This document shows, piece by piece, positions 36,176 to 45,656 of a DNA stretch of 64,000 nucleotides. The stretch is from an uncultured Pelagibacteraceae bacterium (lineage in GTDB: Bacteria > Pseudomonadota > Alphaproteobacteria > Pelagibacterales > Pelagibacteraceae), in the NCBI GenBank assembly GCA_902596375.1, contig CACJTU010000002.1, positions 87,428-151,427 of the forward strand. Direction: 5' to 3'. The position numbers and the translations under genes are program-made. The notes beneath the pieces were generated by a model, which was not told the origin of the DNA, searched no databases, and worked only from the letters and a program-made list of their open reading frames with translations. The first letter of the stretch is position 1, and every line of letters begins with the position of its first letter.

Positions 36176-36943
36176 ATTAATCTCAATTGGTGTGTGATCA
36201 GAAGGCTTTTCTCTTCCACGTGGATCTTTATTAATATTAATATCTTTAATTTGATCAATCATAGAATTTGAAACTAAAAAATGATCAATCCTCATGCCAT
36301 TATTTTTTTGCCATGCACCCCTCATATAATCCCAAAATGTATATCCTTCTTTATCTTCATAAAAATGTCTGTAGACATCATTAAAACCAAGATTAATCAT
36401 TTCTCTAAATTTTTTTCTTATTTCAAGTCTGTATAAAGCATCGTCTTCAAAACTTTTAACATTGTAAACATCTTCAGCTGATGGAATTATATTGAAATCA
36501 CCAGCTAATATAATATTTGGATTTTTTTTAGATAAACTTTTTAATTGTTTTATTAATTGATTAAGCCAATCTTTTTTATAATCATATTTTTCTGTATCTA
36601 CAGGATTACCATTAGGGGTGTAAATATTTATTAATTGTATATTTTTTTTCTTATACTCAAATTCAGCTGAAATTATTCTTGATTGTTTTAACTTATCCTT
36701 AATTAAATCTGTTTTGACATTTTTTAATTTATTTTTTGAGATGATCGCTACACCATTATAACTTTTTTGACCAAATACATGACTTTCATAGTCCATTGAT
36801 GAAAAATCATCATATGGAAAATTAACATCTTCAGTTTTGATTTCCTGCATCATTAAAATATCAGGTTTATATTTTAATAAATAGCTTTTGATATTTTCAA
36901 TTCTTGCTCTTACCGAGTTTACATTCCAAGATGAAATGAGCAT
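36167..36943 (-). CDS. xth: exodeoxyribonuclease III (AP endonuclease)
   Basis: 258 residues from the ATG at 36943, which overlaps the erpA stop (TAATG); the ATG 30 bases upstream would add a hydrophobic tail inside erpA. Catalytic residues are N8 (SWNVNSVRAR), E34 (LMMQEIK), LAGDFNI, RIDHFLVS and H250 (SDHTPIE). It repairs abasic sites in DNA. Its 3' end overlaps the convergent Ldh_2 gene by 9 bases. Confidence 0.95.
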   Translation of the reverse strand: MLISSWNVNSVRARIENIKSYLLKYKPDILMMQEIKTEDVNFPYDDFSSMDYESHVFGQKSYNGVAIISKNKLKNVKTDLIKDKLKQSRIISAEFEYKKKNIQLINIYTPNGNPVDTEKYDYKKDWLNQLIKQLKSLSKKNPNIILAGDFNIIPSAEDVYNVKSFEDDALYRLEIRKKFREMINLGFNDVYRHFYEDKEGYTFWDYMRGAWQKNNGMRIDHFLVSNSMIDQIKDININKDPRGREKPSDHTPIEINLA

Positions 36944-37260
36944 TAAAGAGAGAATGAAACTCCACAACCACACGATGATTTGGTTTGTGGATTAGATATT
37001 TTGAATTGTTCACCTATAAGTTCTGAAACATAATCTACCTCAGATCCTTTAAGCAAATCAGCTGAAGTTTTATCAATTAAAATATTTTGATAATTTAAAT
37101 CATCATCTTGTTTTGATTTATCAAATGTAAATTCATATTGAAAACCAGAACATCCTCCACCTTTGATAGCGATTCTAAAGAATGATCCTTTGTCTTTTTT
37201 TGACAATAAATTATCTATTTGTTTTAACGCTTTATCCGTAAATTTAATTTCTTTAATCAT
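36943..37260 (-). CDS. erpA: iron-sulfur cluster insertion protein ErpA/IscA type
   Basis: A 105-residue A-type carrier with the three cluster cysteines C37 (GGGCSGFQYEF), C97 and C99 (SSCGCGVSFSL). It delivers Fe-S clusters to apoenzymes. It is divergent from dgt (50-base gap with TATAAT at 37283-37288 on the dgt strand). The erpA-xth pair is translationally linked. ErpA versus IscA cannot be settled by residues alone, but no isc genes are nearby. Confidence 0.93.
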   Translation of the reverse strand: MIKEIKFTDKALKQIDNLLSKKDKGSFFRIAIKGGGCSGFQYEFTFDKSKQDDDLNYQNILIDKTSADLLKGSEVDYVSELIGEQFKISNPQTKSSCGCGVSFSL

Positions 37261-37310
37261 GTCTGAACACTGATATTACTAATATAATACTTAATTATTT
37301 AAATTAAAGG

Positions 37311-38429
37311 ATGAAAAAAGACACTTTGTTAGGAGTATTTAAAAGTAAAGGCAGACTTAATAAAGAGGCTAATTCAAAATATAGATCTCCTTTTCAACGT
37401 GACAGAGATCGTATAATTCATAGTGCATCATTTAGAAGACTAAAGCATAAAACCCAAGTATTTGTTAACACAGAAGGGGATCATTTTAGAACCAGGATTA
37501 CTCATTCAATTGAAGTTGCTCAAATAGCAAGATCAATTGCAAAATATCTAAAATTAAATGAAGATTTAGCAGAAACCTTAAGTCTTGCTCATGATTTAGG
37601 TCATACTCCATTTGGCCATGCAGGAGAGGATGCTTTAGATGAATGTATGCAAAATTATGGAGGTTTCGATCACAATCTTCAGACACTAAGAATAGTAATG
37701 TTTTTAGAGAATAAATATTTTAAATTTGCTGGATTAAATTTAACTCTTGAAACTTTAGAAGGACTTTTAAAACATAATGGACCAGTAGATGATCTAAGCA
37801 TGATCAATAAACTAATTGGATCAAAAGTTTTCAAAAATAAAATTAACTTTAATACGTATCCATCATTAGAAGCTCAAATATCAGCAATATCAGATGATAT
37901 TGCCTATAATAATCATGATATACAGGATGGAATTAAAGCAAACCTATTTAAACTTGAGGAACTAGTTGAATTAGAATTTTTTAAAGACATTTATCAAAAA
38001 TATAAAAATAAAATAAATAAAAAAAATTATAAAATTGCTATTTATCAAATTATCAGAGATTCAATAGATATTATGATAAGAGATTTACTAAGTAATACAG
38101 AGAAAAATATTAAAAAATTTAAAATTAAGTCATTAAAAGATGTATCAAAATCAAATCAATTAATTGTTTCTTTTTCAGATAAAATAGAAAATTCAGAGCA
38201 AGAAATCAGATCATTTTTAAGACATAGAATGTATGACAATAAATCGGTGCTTAATAAGAATCAAAGAGGCAAAATGATAATTGAGAAATTATTTAAAATA
38301 ATTAAATCAAATCCTAGAAAATTTCTTACTAAAGAGCAATTGACTAAAGACAAATATAGAGCTATTTCAGATTTTATATCTGGTATGACAGATAGATACG
38401 CAATTAACCTATATAACAATAATAAATGA
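37311..38429 (+). CDS. dgt: dGTP triphosphohydrolase-like protein
   Basis: A 372-residue HD-superfamily nucleotidase. Metal ligands are H65 (RTRITHSIEVAQIAR), H94-D95 (LAHDLGHTPFGHAGE) and a later D in SAISDDIAYNNHDIQDG. Family members split dNTPs to nucleoside and triphosphate and trim dNTP pools. The dgt-argS neighbourhood with erpA divergent is conserved in alphaproteobacteria. It overlaps argS by 4 bases. Confidence 0.94.
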   Translation: MKKDTLLGVFKSKGRLNKEANSKYRSPFQRDRDRIIHSASFRRLKHKTQVFVNTEGDHFRTRITHSIEVAQIARSIAKYLKLNEDLAETLSLAHDLGHTPFGHAGEDALDECMQNYGGFDHNLQTLRIVMFLENKYFKFAGLNLTLETLEGLLKHNGPVDDLSMINKLIGSKVFKNKINFNTYPSLEAQISAISDDIAYNNHDIQDGIKANLFKLEELVELEFFKDIYQKYKNKINKKNYKIAIYQIIRDSIDIMIRDLLSNTEKNIKKFKIKSLKDVSKSNQLIVSFSDKIENSEQEIRSFLRHRMYDNKSVLNKNQRGKMIIEKLFKIIKSNPRKFLTKEQLTKDKYRAISDFISGMTDRYAINLYNNNK

Positions 38430-40159
38430 ATATTTTTGAATTATATTTAGATAAAATTAAATCAATTATTGTTGAACTTAGTAAAAAAAATCAACTCATC
38501 GTTCCAGAAAGTTTAAATGGTATTAATGCGGAAATACCACCCCCAAAATTTGATTGTGATATTTCAACTAATGTTGCAATGGTTTTATCGAAACTAAACA
38601 AAACTTCTCCAATAGAATTGGCAGAAAAACTTGCACTTGAAATTAAAAATAGCGATGATCAAATAGATAATATATCCGTTGCTAAACCTGGTTTCATTAA
38701 TATTAAATTTAAACCATCTTTATGGTCAAACTTTATTAAAGAAATAATTGATAACTCTGAAACATTTGGAATTAATGAAAAAGAGAAAAAAAATAATTAT
38801 TTAGTTGAATTTGTATCAGCTAATCCTACAGGACCTTTGCACGTTGGTCATTGTAGAGGAGCTATTTTGGGTGATGTCATATCTAATGTTTTAATATTTA
38901 ATAAACACAAGGTTACAAAAGAGTATTATGTAAATGATTATGGTAACCAGATAATAAATTTTACAAAATCTGTATACTTTAGAATTAGGGAAGTAAAATT
39001 TAATGAAACATTTCCTCAAGATAACCCTGATTTATATCCAGGAGATTACCTTATTGATTTTGCAAAAAATATAGTTTCGGATAATTCAGATCTAAATTTT
39101 GATGATTATGAGGAAATAAGCGATAAGTTAACAGCTTTATCTATAGAACAGGCGCTACTTTTAATTAAAAAGAACCTTAAGAGTTTAGGAATTAACCACG
39201 ATAATTTTGTTAGTGAAAAAAGTATTGTTTCAAATAACGAAGTACAGAGTGTAATCAAATTTTTAGAAAAGAATAAATTTGTATACAAAGGAAAAATTAA
39301 AGCTCCAGCTGGTGAAGATGATAAAAACTGGGTAGAAAGAGAACAGTTACTTTTTAAATCTACTGATTTTGGTGATGATAAAGATAGAGCATTACAAAAG
39401 TCAGATGGAACATGGACTTATTTTGCAAGTGATGTTGCTTATCATAAAAATAAAGTAGATCGTAAATTTGATTATTTAATAAATATTCTTGGTGCAGATC
39501 ATGCTGGTTACATCAAAAGAATTTCATCATCAGTTGAAGCTTTATCAGGAAAAAAAGATAAATTGATTTGTAAAATTAGTCAGCTTGTAAAATTAATTAA
39601 AGATAACAAACCATTTAAGATGTCTAAAAGAAAAGGTGACTACATTACGGTTGATGATTTAATTGAGGAAGTTGGAAAAGATGCAACTAGGTTTATCATG
39701 CTCAATAGAAGCAGTGATGTTGAATTAGATTTTGATTTTGATGCTGTAAAAGAAAAATCAAAAGATAATCCCTTATATTATGTTCAATATTGTTATGCAA
39801 GAATTTCATCTGTTTTTAGACATATTGATAAAGACTTAAATTCAAAAATTGAATTGGATGATTTTAGTTTTGAATATTCAAATGATGAGATCAAAATTTT
39901 AAAAAAGATTTCAGAATGGCCCAAATGTATTGATGCAGCTAGTTCAAAATTAGAACCACATAGAATACCTGTTTATTTATATGATCTTGCCTCAGAATTT
40001 CATTCGTATTGGAATCTTGGTAAACAAAATCCAGAAAAAAGATTTATTAATGATCAAAAAACTGTTTCACCAGATAAATTAATTTTTTTAAAAGCAATAT
40101 CTAACGTGGTAAAATCAGGAATGGATATAGTTGGTGTAGATACACCAGATAAAATGTAA
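38426..40159 (+). CDS. argS: arginyl-tRNA synthetase
   Basis: A 577-residue class I synthetase: N-terminal ArgRS domain (1-95), HVGH at 139-142 (ANPTGPLHVGHCRGA), MSKRKGDYITVDDLI as the KMSKS-like loop, and a DALR anticodon-binding C-terminus with YYVQYCYARI. Length is normal. It overlaps dgt by 4 bases and the next small gene by 1. Confidence 0.97.
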   Translation: MNIFELYLDKIKSIIVELSKKNQLIVPESLNGINAEIPPPKFDCDISTNVAMVLSKLNKTSPIELAEKLALEIKNSDDQIDNISVAKPGFINIKFKPSLWSNFIKEIIDNSETFGINEKEKKNNYLVEFVSANPTGPLHVGHCRGAILGDVISNVLIFNKHKVTKEYYVNDYGNQIINFTKSVYFRIREVKFNETFPQDNPDLYPGDYLIDFAKNIVSDNSDLNFDDYEEISDKLTALSIEQALLLIKKNLKSLGINHDNFVSEKSIVSNNEVQSVIKFLEKNKFVYKGKIKAPAGEDDKNWVEREQLLFKSTDFGDDKDRALQKSDGTWTYFASDVAYHKNKVDRKFDYLINILGADHAGYIKRISSSVEALSGKKDKLICKISQLVKLIKDNKPFKMSKRKGDYITVDDLIEEVGKDATRFIMLNRSSDVELDFDFDAVKEKSKDNPLYYVQYCYARISSVFRHIDKDLNSKIELDDFSFEYSNDEIKILKKISEWPKCIDAASSKLEPHRIPVYLYDLASEFHSYWNLGKQNPEKRFINDQKTVSPDKLIFLKAISNVVKSGMDIVGVDTPDKM

Positions 40160-40419
40160 TGCTAAAAGAAATTAAGTATTTAATCTTTATTGTTGTAATT
40201 GCTTTATTTATTTTTTTGACTGGTAGATATTATTTTTCAGATGAAAATAAAAAGAAATCATACAGATCTTATAAAAATAACGATGAAAAAATTAAATTAT
40301 ACTCAAAAAATTTACCTGTTTTGGAAAATGATACACAAGATGTAATAGAATACGTTAAGCAAACAAACAAAAAAAAGAAAAAAAAGTTTAATTTTTGGAA
40401 ACTTTTAGAGAATGATTAA
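40159..40419 (+). CDS. small single-pass membrane protein of unknown function
   Basis: An 86-residue protein: one N-terminal membrane helix (about 7-27), then a charged Lys/Asn-rich tail ending KKKKKFNFWKLLEND. In relatives the place between argS and nagZ is often held by a larger SPOR-domain cell-wall protein. This one keeps the anchor but I see no SPOR fold, so it may be a reduced remnant or an unrelated anchor. Translation is coupled to argS (1-base overlap) and to nagZ (8-base overlap). Confidence 0.75.
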   Translation: MLKEIKYLIFIVVIALFIFLTGRYYFSDENKKKSYRSYKNNDEKIKLYSKNLPVLENDTQDVIEYVKQTNKKKKKKFNFWKLLEND

Positions 40420-41362
40420 GAATAGAAGAGCTTTTATTGTTGGTTTAAAATCATCAAAATTATCAAAGAAAGAAATAAATTTTTTAAAGAAATATAAACC
40501 ATGGGGAGTTATTTTATTTTCAAGAAACATAAGTTCAATTGAACAAACTAAAAAATTAACTGATAAAATAAAAAAGATATTTAAAGACAAAAAATACCCA
40601 ATATTAATTGATCAAGAAGGAGGACGAGTAAATCGATTAGGTAAAATTATTTCATTTGATAATTTGACTTCTGAATATTTTGGCAATTTATTCACAAAAG
40701 ATAAAAAAAAATTTAATATTATTTATAAATTATTTATCGATAAAACTTCCTATTTGCTTAAATCAATCGGTGTTAACATAAATACCGTTCCTGTTTTAGA
40801 TCTTAGAGTTAAAGGAGCTAGCAACATTATTGGTGATAGGTCTTTTTCAAAAAATAAAAAAAATATCTCTAAAATTGGAGATATTTGTATTGATTATTTT
40901 CATGAAAATTCCATTGGAACTTTGATGAAACACATACCAGGACATGGATTAGCTAAGGTAGATAGTCATAAATTTACTCCTATAGTTACCAAAAACTTAA
41001 ATTATTTGAATAAAAATGATTTTTTTCCATTCAAGAAAAAACAAAGCTATTTTGCAATGACAGCACACGTAATTTATCGAAGCATTGATAGATTAAATAC
41101 AGCTACACACTCTAAAAAAATTATAAATTTAATTAGAAAAAAAATTGGCTTTAAAAATATTTTAATTTCAGATGATTTATCAATGAAAAGTTTAAAAGAT
41201 GATTTAAAAACTAATACTATTAAAACATTTAGCGCAGGTTGTAATATTGCTCTCCATTGTAATGGAAAATTGTCTGAAATGGAGGTAGTTGGTGATAATT
41301 CACCAAAGGTAAGTAATTTTATCATAAAAAAAACATCGCTATTTAATAAAATTTTAAGTTAA
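40412..41362 (+). CDS. nagZ: beta-N-acetylhexosaminidase (family 3)
   Basis: A 316-residue GH3 enzyme of peptidoglycan recycling. Signatures are DQEGGRVNRL (68-77), LMKHIPGHGLAKVDSH (about 171-186, with the histidine-containing catalytic loop) and LISDDLSMKSL (nucleophile Asp). No signal peptide, so it acts in the cytoplasm on imported muropeptides. It overlaps the small membrane protein gene by 8 bases and precedes scpA by 9. Confidence 0.93.
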   Translation: MIKNRRAFIVGLKSSKLSKKEINFLKKYKPWGVILFSRNISSIEQTKKLTDKIKKIFKDKKYPILIDQEGGRVNRLGKIISFDNLTSEYFGNLFTKDKKKFNIIYKLFIDKTSYLLKSIGVNINTVPVLDLRVKGASNIIGDRSFSKNKKNISKIGDICIDYFHENSIGTLMKHIPGHGLAKVDSHKFTPIVTKNLNYLNKNDFFPFKKKQSYFAMTAHVIYRSIDRLNTATHSKKIINLIRKKIGFKNILISDDLSMKSLKDDLKTNTIKTFSAGCNIALHCNGKLSEMEVVGDNSPKVSNFIIKKTSLFNKILS

Positions 41363-41371
41363 TATCTGATC

Positions 41372-42115
41372 ATGACTATTTCTGATTCTGCATTATTTAA
41401 TGTTGATATAAATAATTATAATGGCCCTCTAGATGTCCTTTTAGATTTAGCCAAAGCTCAAAAGGTAGACCTTGAAGAGATATCAATAACTAAGTTAGCA
41501 GATCAGTTTCATGAATATATTACAAAAGAAAAAGATTTAAATTTAGAAATTGCCTCAGAATATTTATTGATGGCAACTTGGTTAGCTTATTTAAAATCTA
41601 AATTATTACTTCCAGGAACACCAGAAGAAGAATTTAAAGTTCAAGAAGTTGCTGAAAAATTAAAATTACAACTTAAAAAACTAGAATTGATAAGATTGCT
41701 TTCAGACCAAATGCTTAAAAGAAAAAGATTGGGAAGAGAAATTCGATCAAGAGGAATGAAAGGAAATATAAGATCTATTTATAGCACAGAGTACAACTTA
41801 AGTTTATTTGAACTACTCAAGTCATATTCAACAATTATTATGACCAAAGACTTTCAAAAAATGAATATTCCTAAATTACCTGTTTTTACTGCAGAGGATG
41901 GAATTAAAACAATAAGAGAATTTTTTGGAAAATTAATTGATTGGAAAAAATTAGATGATTTAATTCCTAAAAATTTCAAAAGTGGTTCAAAATATAAACG
42001 TACTGGAAAAGCAGGAATATTTGCTGGTTCATTAGAATTAGTTAAAGAAGGAAATTTATCTATAAAACAAAATAAATTATTTGACGATATTTACGTGAAG
42101 GAAAATAATGATTAA
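41372..42115 (+). CDS. scpA: segregation and condensation protein A
   Basis: A 247-residue kleisin. The N-terminus YNGPLDVLLDLAKAQKVDLEEISITKLADQF binds the SMC neck, and EIASEYLLMATWLAYLKSKLLLP is the family's helix. The C-terminal winged helix binds the SMC cap. With ScpB and SMC it compacts chromosomes. It overlaps scpB by 8 bases. Confidence 0.95.
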   Translation: MTISDSALFNVDINNYNGPLDVLLDLAKAQKVDLEEISITKLADQFHEYITKEKDLNLEIASEYLLMATWLAYLKSKLLLPGTPEEEFKVQEVAEKLKLQLKKLELIRLLSDQMLKRKRLGREIRSRGMKGNIRSIYSTEYNLSLFELLKSYSTIIMTKDFQKMNIPKLPVFTAEDGIKTIREFFGKLIDWKKLDDLIPKNFKSGSKYKRTGKAGIFAGSLELVKEGNLSIKQNKLFDDIYVKENND

Positions 42116-42809
42116 AAAAGAAAAAATTCTAAAAGATAATGTTGTTAAATTTCCATCTAAGTTATCTGATTTAGAAAAAGAAGTTGAAGCAGTTATTTTT
42201 GCTGCCGCAGAACCATTAGATATAGATACAATTGAAAGCAAAATTACTAAAAAGGGCAGTGTTGCAAAATCATTAGAAAAGTTACAGCAAGAATACTCTC
42301 AACGTGGAATTAATCTGGTTTGTATAAAAGATAAATGGTCTTTTAGAACTTCTCCTAACTTGTCTAATATCATGACACAAGAAAAAACGGTTGAAAAGAA
42401 ACTTTCTAGAGCTGCAGTGGAGACTTTAGCTATAATTGTTTATCACCAACCTGTTACTAGAGCTGAAATTGAAGAAATAAGAGGTGTTGCATTTGGAACT
42501 AATACTCTCGAAATATTGATGGAGCTCAACTGGGTAAAACCAGGTGGTCGTAAAGATGTACCAGGTAGACCAATTCAGTATGTTACAACTGATGAATTTT
42601 TAAGTCATTTTAATCTTCAAAAATTATCTGATTTACCTACAATTGATGAACTAGGAGCAGCTGGTTTAATTGATAGTTCTAGTATCGATAATGCAATTTT
42701 TGGAACTGGTAAATTCTATAAAGAAAAACAAGAAGAAAAAAAAGAGGATATTTATTCTAATATTGATGAGATGTTAAATAGTACTCTCGATACAGAAGAG
42801 AAAGATTAA
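42108..42809 (+). CDS. scpB: segregation and condensation protein B
   Basis: A 233-residue protein of two winged-helix domains: EKEVEAVIFAAAEPLDIDTIESKI and LSRAAVETLAIIVYHQPVTRAEIEEIRGVAFGTNTLEILMELNWVKPGGRKDVPGRPIQYVTTDEFLSHF. It dimerises on ScpA. The acidic C-terminal tail (about 200-233) is poorly conserved. tatA follows after 47 bases. Confidence 0.95.
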   Translation: MIKKEKILKDNVVKFPSKLSDLEKEVEAVIFAAAEPLDIDTIESKITKKGSVAKSLEKLQQEYSQRGINLVCIKDKWSFRTSPNLSNIMTQEKTVEKKLSRAAVETLAIIVYHQPVTRAEIEEIRGVAFGTNTLEILMELNWVKPGGRKDVPGRPIQYVTTDEFLSHFNLQKLSDLPTIDELGAAGLIDSSSIDNAIFGTGKFYKEKQEEKKEDIYSNIDEMLNSTLDTEEKD

Positions 42810-42856
42810 CAAAAAAGTAACTTTTAAATTAATCATAAAAAGGTTATAAGTTTTTT

Positions 42857-43057
42857 ATGAGCATAGGAATTTGGCAAATAGCAATCGTAGTTATATTAGT
42901 AGTCTTATTATTTGGACGTGGTAAAATTTCTAGTCTGATGGGTGATGTAGCTAAGGGAATTAAAAGTTTCAAAAAAGGAATGGCGTCAGATGTTACTGAT
43001 GATACAGAGCCAAAAAATATTTCCGACGAAAATAAAGACTCAGAAAACAAAGATTAA
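42857..43057 (+). CDS. tatA: Sec-independent translocase subunit TatA
   Basis: A 66-residue protein: membrane helix (about 4-20, [19 protein letters not shown]), the hinge FGRGK, then an amphipathic helix ([19 protein letters not shown]) and an acidic tail. It forms the pore ring for folded proteins. tatA-tatB-tatC are contiguous, 5 bases separating A and B. Confidence 0.94.
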   Translation: MSIGIWQIAIVVILVVLLFGRGKISSLMGDVAKGIKSFKKGMASDVTDDTEPKNISDENKDSENKD

Positions 43058-43062
43058 ATCGC

Positions 43063-43284
43063 ATGCCTACTATTGGTTGGTTTGAGATATTAATTATTGT
43101 TGGTATTGCAATTGTTGTTCTTGGGCCAAAAGATTTTCCAATCATGTTAAAGAAAGCTGGTTCTTGGATTGGGACAGCTAAAAGATATGTAAACAACATT
43201 CAAAATGAAGTTTCTAATTTAGAAATTGATGAAGAAAAAATTGATAAAGAAATAAAAAAAGAAACTAAAAAAGATGAGCAATGA
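43063..43284 (+). CDS. tatB: Sec-independent translocase subunit TatB
   Basis: A 73-residue TatB: helix MPTIGWFEILIIVGIAIVVLGPKDFP with the TatB-typical GPKDFP hinge, then an amphipathic helix (MLKKAGSWIGTAKRYVNNIQNEV) and a short charged tail. It is about half the length of E. coli TatB, in keeping with the reduced genome. It overlaps tatC by 11 bases. Confidence 0.93.
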   Translation: MPTIGWFEILIIVGIAIVVLGPKDFPIMLKKAGSWIGTAKRYVNNIQNEVSNLEIDEEKIDKEIKKETKKDEQ

Positions 43285-44041
43285 AAATGAAGGTGGATTT
43301 GTTAGCCATCTAACAGAACTAAGAAAAAGATTAATACATAGTTTTGTCTTTCTAATAATCTTTTTTGTAATTTGTTATATATTTGCGGAAAATATTTACG
43401 GTTTTTTAGTTGATCCATTTGCTCAGGCTGTAAAAGATGATGGGTCTGATAGAAGACTTATTTTTACAGCCTTACAAGAAACTTTTTTAACTTATATAAA
43501 GGTATCTTTTTTCACAGCTTTTTTTGTGACTTGTCCGTTTATACTGATGCAAATATGGAAATTTATTGCACCGGGTTTATATAAACATGAAAAAGTTGCT
43601 ATACTTCCATACCTTGTATTAACACCCATCCTTTTTTTTTTAGGAGGCATGCTTGTTTATTATTTGATAATGCCTCTAGCTATCAAATTCTTTTTATCAT
43701 TTGAAAGTACAGGTATGTCCACAAGTCTTCCAATTCAATTAGAGGCTAAGGTAAATGAGTATTTATCACTTGTTATGAAGTTAATTTTTGCATTTGGAAT
43801 AAGTTTTCAACTACCTATAGCCTTAAGTTTATTAGCAAGAATAGGTATTGTTGACAGTCAATTTCTAAAAGAAAGAAGAAAATATGTTGTTGTAATTATA
43901 TTTGCAGCTGCAGCATTACTAACACCACCGGATCCAATCACTCAAATTGGTTTAGCCATTCCATTATTAATTTTATATGAATTATCAATATTTTCAGTAA
44001 AATTTATAGAAAACAAAAATTTAGAAAAGACTGATGCATAA
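43274..44041 (+). CDS. tatC: Sec-independent translocase subunit TatC
   Basis: A 255-residue membrane protein with six helices. The N-terminal GGFVSHLTELRKRLIHS is the twin-arginine recognition region, and FKTP-type positions occur in the later loops (LLTPPDPITQIGLAIPLLILYELSIF). It docks twin-arginine signal peptides. A likely client, the M48 lipoprotein with an NRRKFL signal, is encoded at 59166-59993. It overlaps serS by 8 bases. Confidence 0.96.
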   Translation: MSNENEGGFVSHLTELRKRLIHSFVFLIIFFVICYIFAENIYGFLVDPFAQAVKDDGSDRRLIFTALQETFLTYIKVSFFTAFFVTCPFILMQIWKFIAPGLYKHEKVAILPYLVLTPILFFLGGMLVYYLIMPLAIKFFLSFESTGMSTSLPIQLEAKVNEYLSLVMKLIFAFGISFQLPIALSLLARIGIVDSQFLKERRKYVVVIIFAAAALLTPPDPITQIGLAIPLLILYELSIFSVKFIENKNLEKTDA

Positions 44042-45293
44042 TTTAAAAGAAATTAGAAAAGATTATTCAAAATTTGAAAAAGATCTTGCAAAACGTTCAG
44101 TTAAAATTGATTTTAATAATTTAAAAAAGCTTGATGAGTTAAATAGAGATTTAATTCAAAAGAAAGAAAATTTAGAAAAAGAAAAAAAAGATATTTCAAA
44201 ATCTAAAGATGAAAGTTTATTCAAAAAATCTAAAGAAATATCTACAGAATTAGAAAAGATTACTGAGCAGCAAAAAAATACTAAAACTGAATTAGATAAT
44301 ATTTTATCAAATATACCAAATATACCTCATCAAGATGTTCCAAATGGGAAAGATGAAAATGATAATGTAGAAGTTTTAAAAGCTGGAAAAGTTCCTGAGT
44401 TTAATTTTAAACCCAAATCTCATTACGAGCTTGGTGAAAATTTAGGCATGCTTGATTTTGATCTTGCAACAAAAACTACTGGATCAAGATTTGTATTTGT
44501 TAAAAAAGAGTTAGCATTACTAGAACGAGCTTTATCTAACTTTATGCTAGATACTCATATTGTTCAAAATGGTTATCAAGAGATTTCACCTCCATTGATT
44601 GCGTCTGATAATACAATGTATGGAACAGGCCAATTACCAAAATTTGAAAACGATCAGTTTGAAATAAAATTTGATGAAGGATCTGATAGAAAATTTTTAA
44701 TTCCAACTGCCGAGGTAATTTTAACAAACATTGTTAAAGATAAAATTGTTGACCAAAAAAATTTACCAATGAGATTTGTTGCTTCAACACCTTGTTTTAG
44801 AAAAGAAGCTGGTAGTTATGGAAAAGATACCAAAGGAATGATTAGACAACATCAATTTTATAAAGTTGAGATGGTTAGTATTGTAGAAAAAGAAAATTGC
44901 CTAGAAGAATTAGAGCGAATGACAAACTGTGCAACAGATATTCTTGATAAGCTAGAGTTACCTTATAGAAAAGTAATATTATGTTCAGGCGATATGGGTT
45001 TCAGTGCAGAAAAAACTTATGATATTGAAGTTTGGCTACCATCAGAAAATAAGTATCGTGAAATATCATCATGCTCTTCTTGTTCAACATTTCAGGCACA
45101 AAGAATGAAATCAAGATATAAAAATAAAAACAAGGAAACTGTTTTTGTTGGAACATTAAATGGAAGTGGTTTAGCTGTGGGCAGAACTTTAATTGCTATA
45201 CTAGAAAACTATCAACAAAATGATGGTTCAATTATTATTCCTAAGGTACTGCGACCCTATATGAATAATTTGAAATCGATTTCAGCTAAATAA
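44034..45293 (+). CDS. serS: seryl-tRNA synthetase
   Basis: A 419-residue class II synthetase: N-terminal coiled-coil arm (about 1-105), motif 2 (RFVASTPCFRKEAGSYGKDTKGMIRQHQFYKVEMVSI) and motif 3 (GSGLAVGRTLIAILENYQ). It charges tRNA-Ser; a tRNA-Ser gene lies at 63061-63150. It begins inside the tatC end (8 bases). Confidence 0.97.
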   Translation: MHNLKEIRKDYSKFEKDLAKRSVKIDFNNLKKLDELNRDLIQKKENLEKEKKDISKSKDESLFKKSKEISTELEKITEQQKNTKTELDNILSNIPNIPHQDVPNGKDENDNVEVLKAGKVPEFNFKPKSHYELGENLGMLDFDLATKTTGSRFVFVKKELALLERALSNFMLDTHIVQNGYQEISPPLIASDNTMYGTGQLPKFENDQFEIKFDEGSDRKFLIPTAEVILTNIVKDKIVDQKNLPMRFVASTPCFRKEAGSYGKDTKGMIRQHQFYKVEMVSIVEKENCLEELERMTNCATDILDKLELPYRKVILCSGDMGFSAEKTYDIEVWLPSENKYREISSCSSCSTFQAQRMKSRYKNKNKETVFVGTLNGSGLAVGRTLIAILENYQQNDGSIIIPKVLRPYMNNLKSISAK

Positions 45294-45348
45294 AGTTGTT
45301 TTAATTACATAGATAGTATAAGTATTCACATAATTTATAAGGAGATTT

Positions 45349-45642
45349 ATGGAAGGTTCAGGAATAGGACAGTTTATACCGTTAATTTTAATTTTTGTTA
45401 TTTTTTATTTTTTCTTAATCAGACCACAGCAAAAAAAGGTTAAAGAGCATAAAGCTATGGTTGAAAGCCTTAAAAGAGGCGACAAGGTTGTCACTTCTGG
45501 TGGTATTACAGGCACAGTGGAGAGATTAATTGATAATGATAAAGTTGAAGTAGAAATTGCTGAAAATGTAAAAGTTGAAATAGTTAAATCTACTGGTATT
45601 CAAAGTCTTGTTAATACAAACACTCAAGAAGTTAAAAAATAA
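45349..45642 (+). CDS. yajC: preprotein translocase subunit YajC
   Basis: A 97-residue protein with a helix at about 6-24 (FIPLILIFVIFYFFLIRPQQKKVKEH) and the YajC cytoplasmic domain (GDKVVTSGGITGTVERL). A clear AAGGAG precedes the ATG. It accompanies SecDF. The 55-base gap after serS probably holds its promoter; I cannot fix one. Confidence 0.96.
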   Translation: MEGSGIGQFIPLILIFVIFYFFLIRPQQKKVKEHKAMVESLKRGDKVVTSGGITGTVERLIDNDKVEVEIAENVKVEIVKSTGIQSLVNTNTQEVKK

Positions 45643-45656
45643 TTATTTTTAGTTAA

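Noticed and set aside
42804..42821. Third Pho-box-like repeat GATTAAC-N4-AAGTAAC before tatA
   Set aside because: The units match TTGTAAC poorly (three and two mismatches), it overlaps the scpB end and tat genes are not expected phosphate-stress genes.
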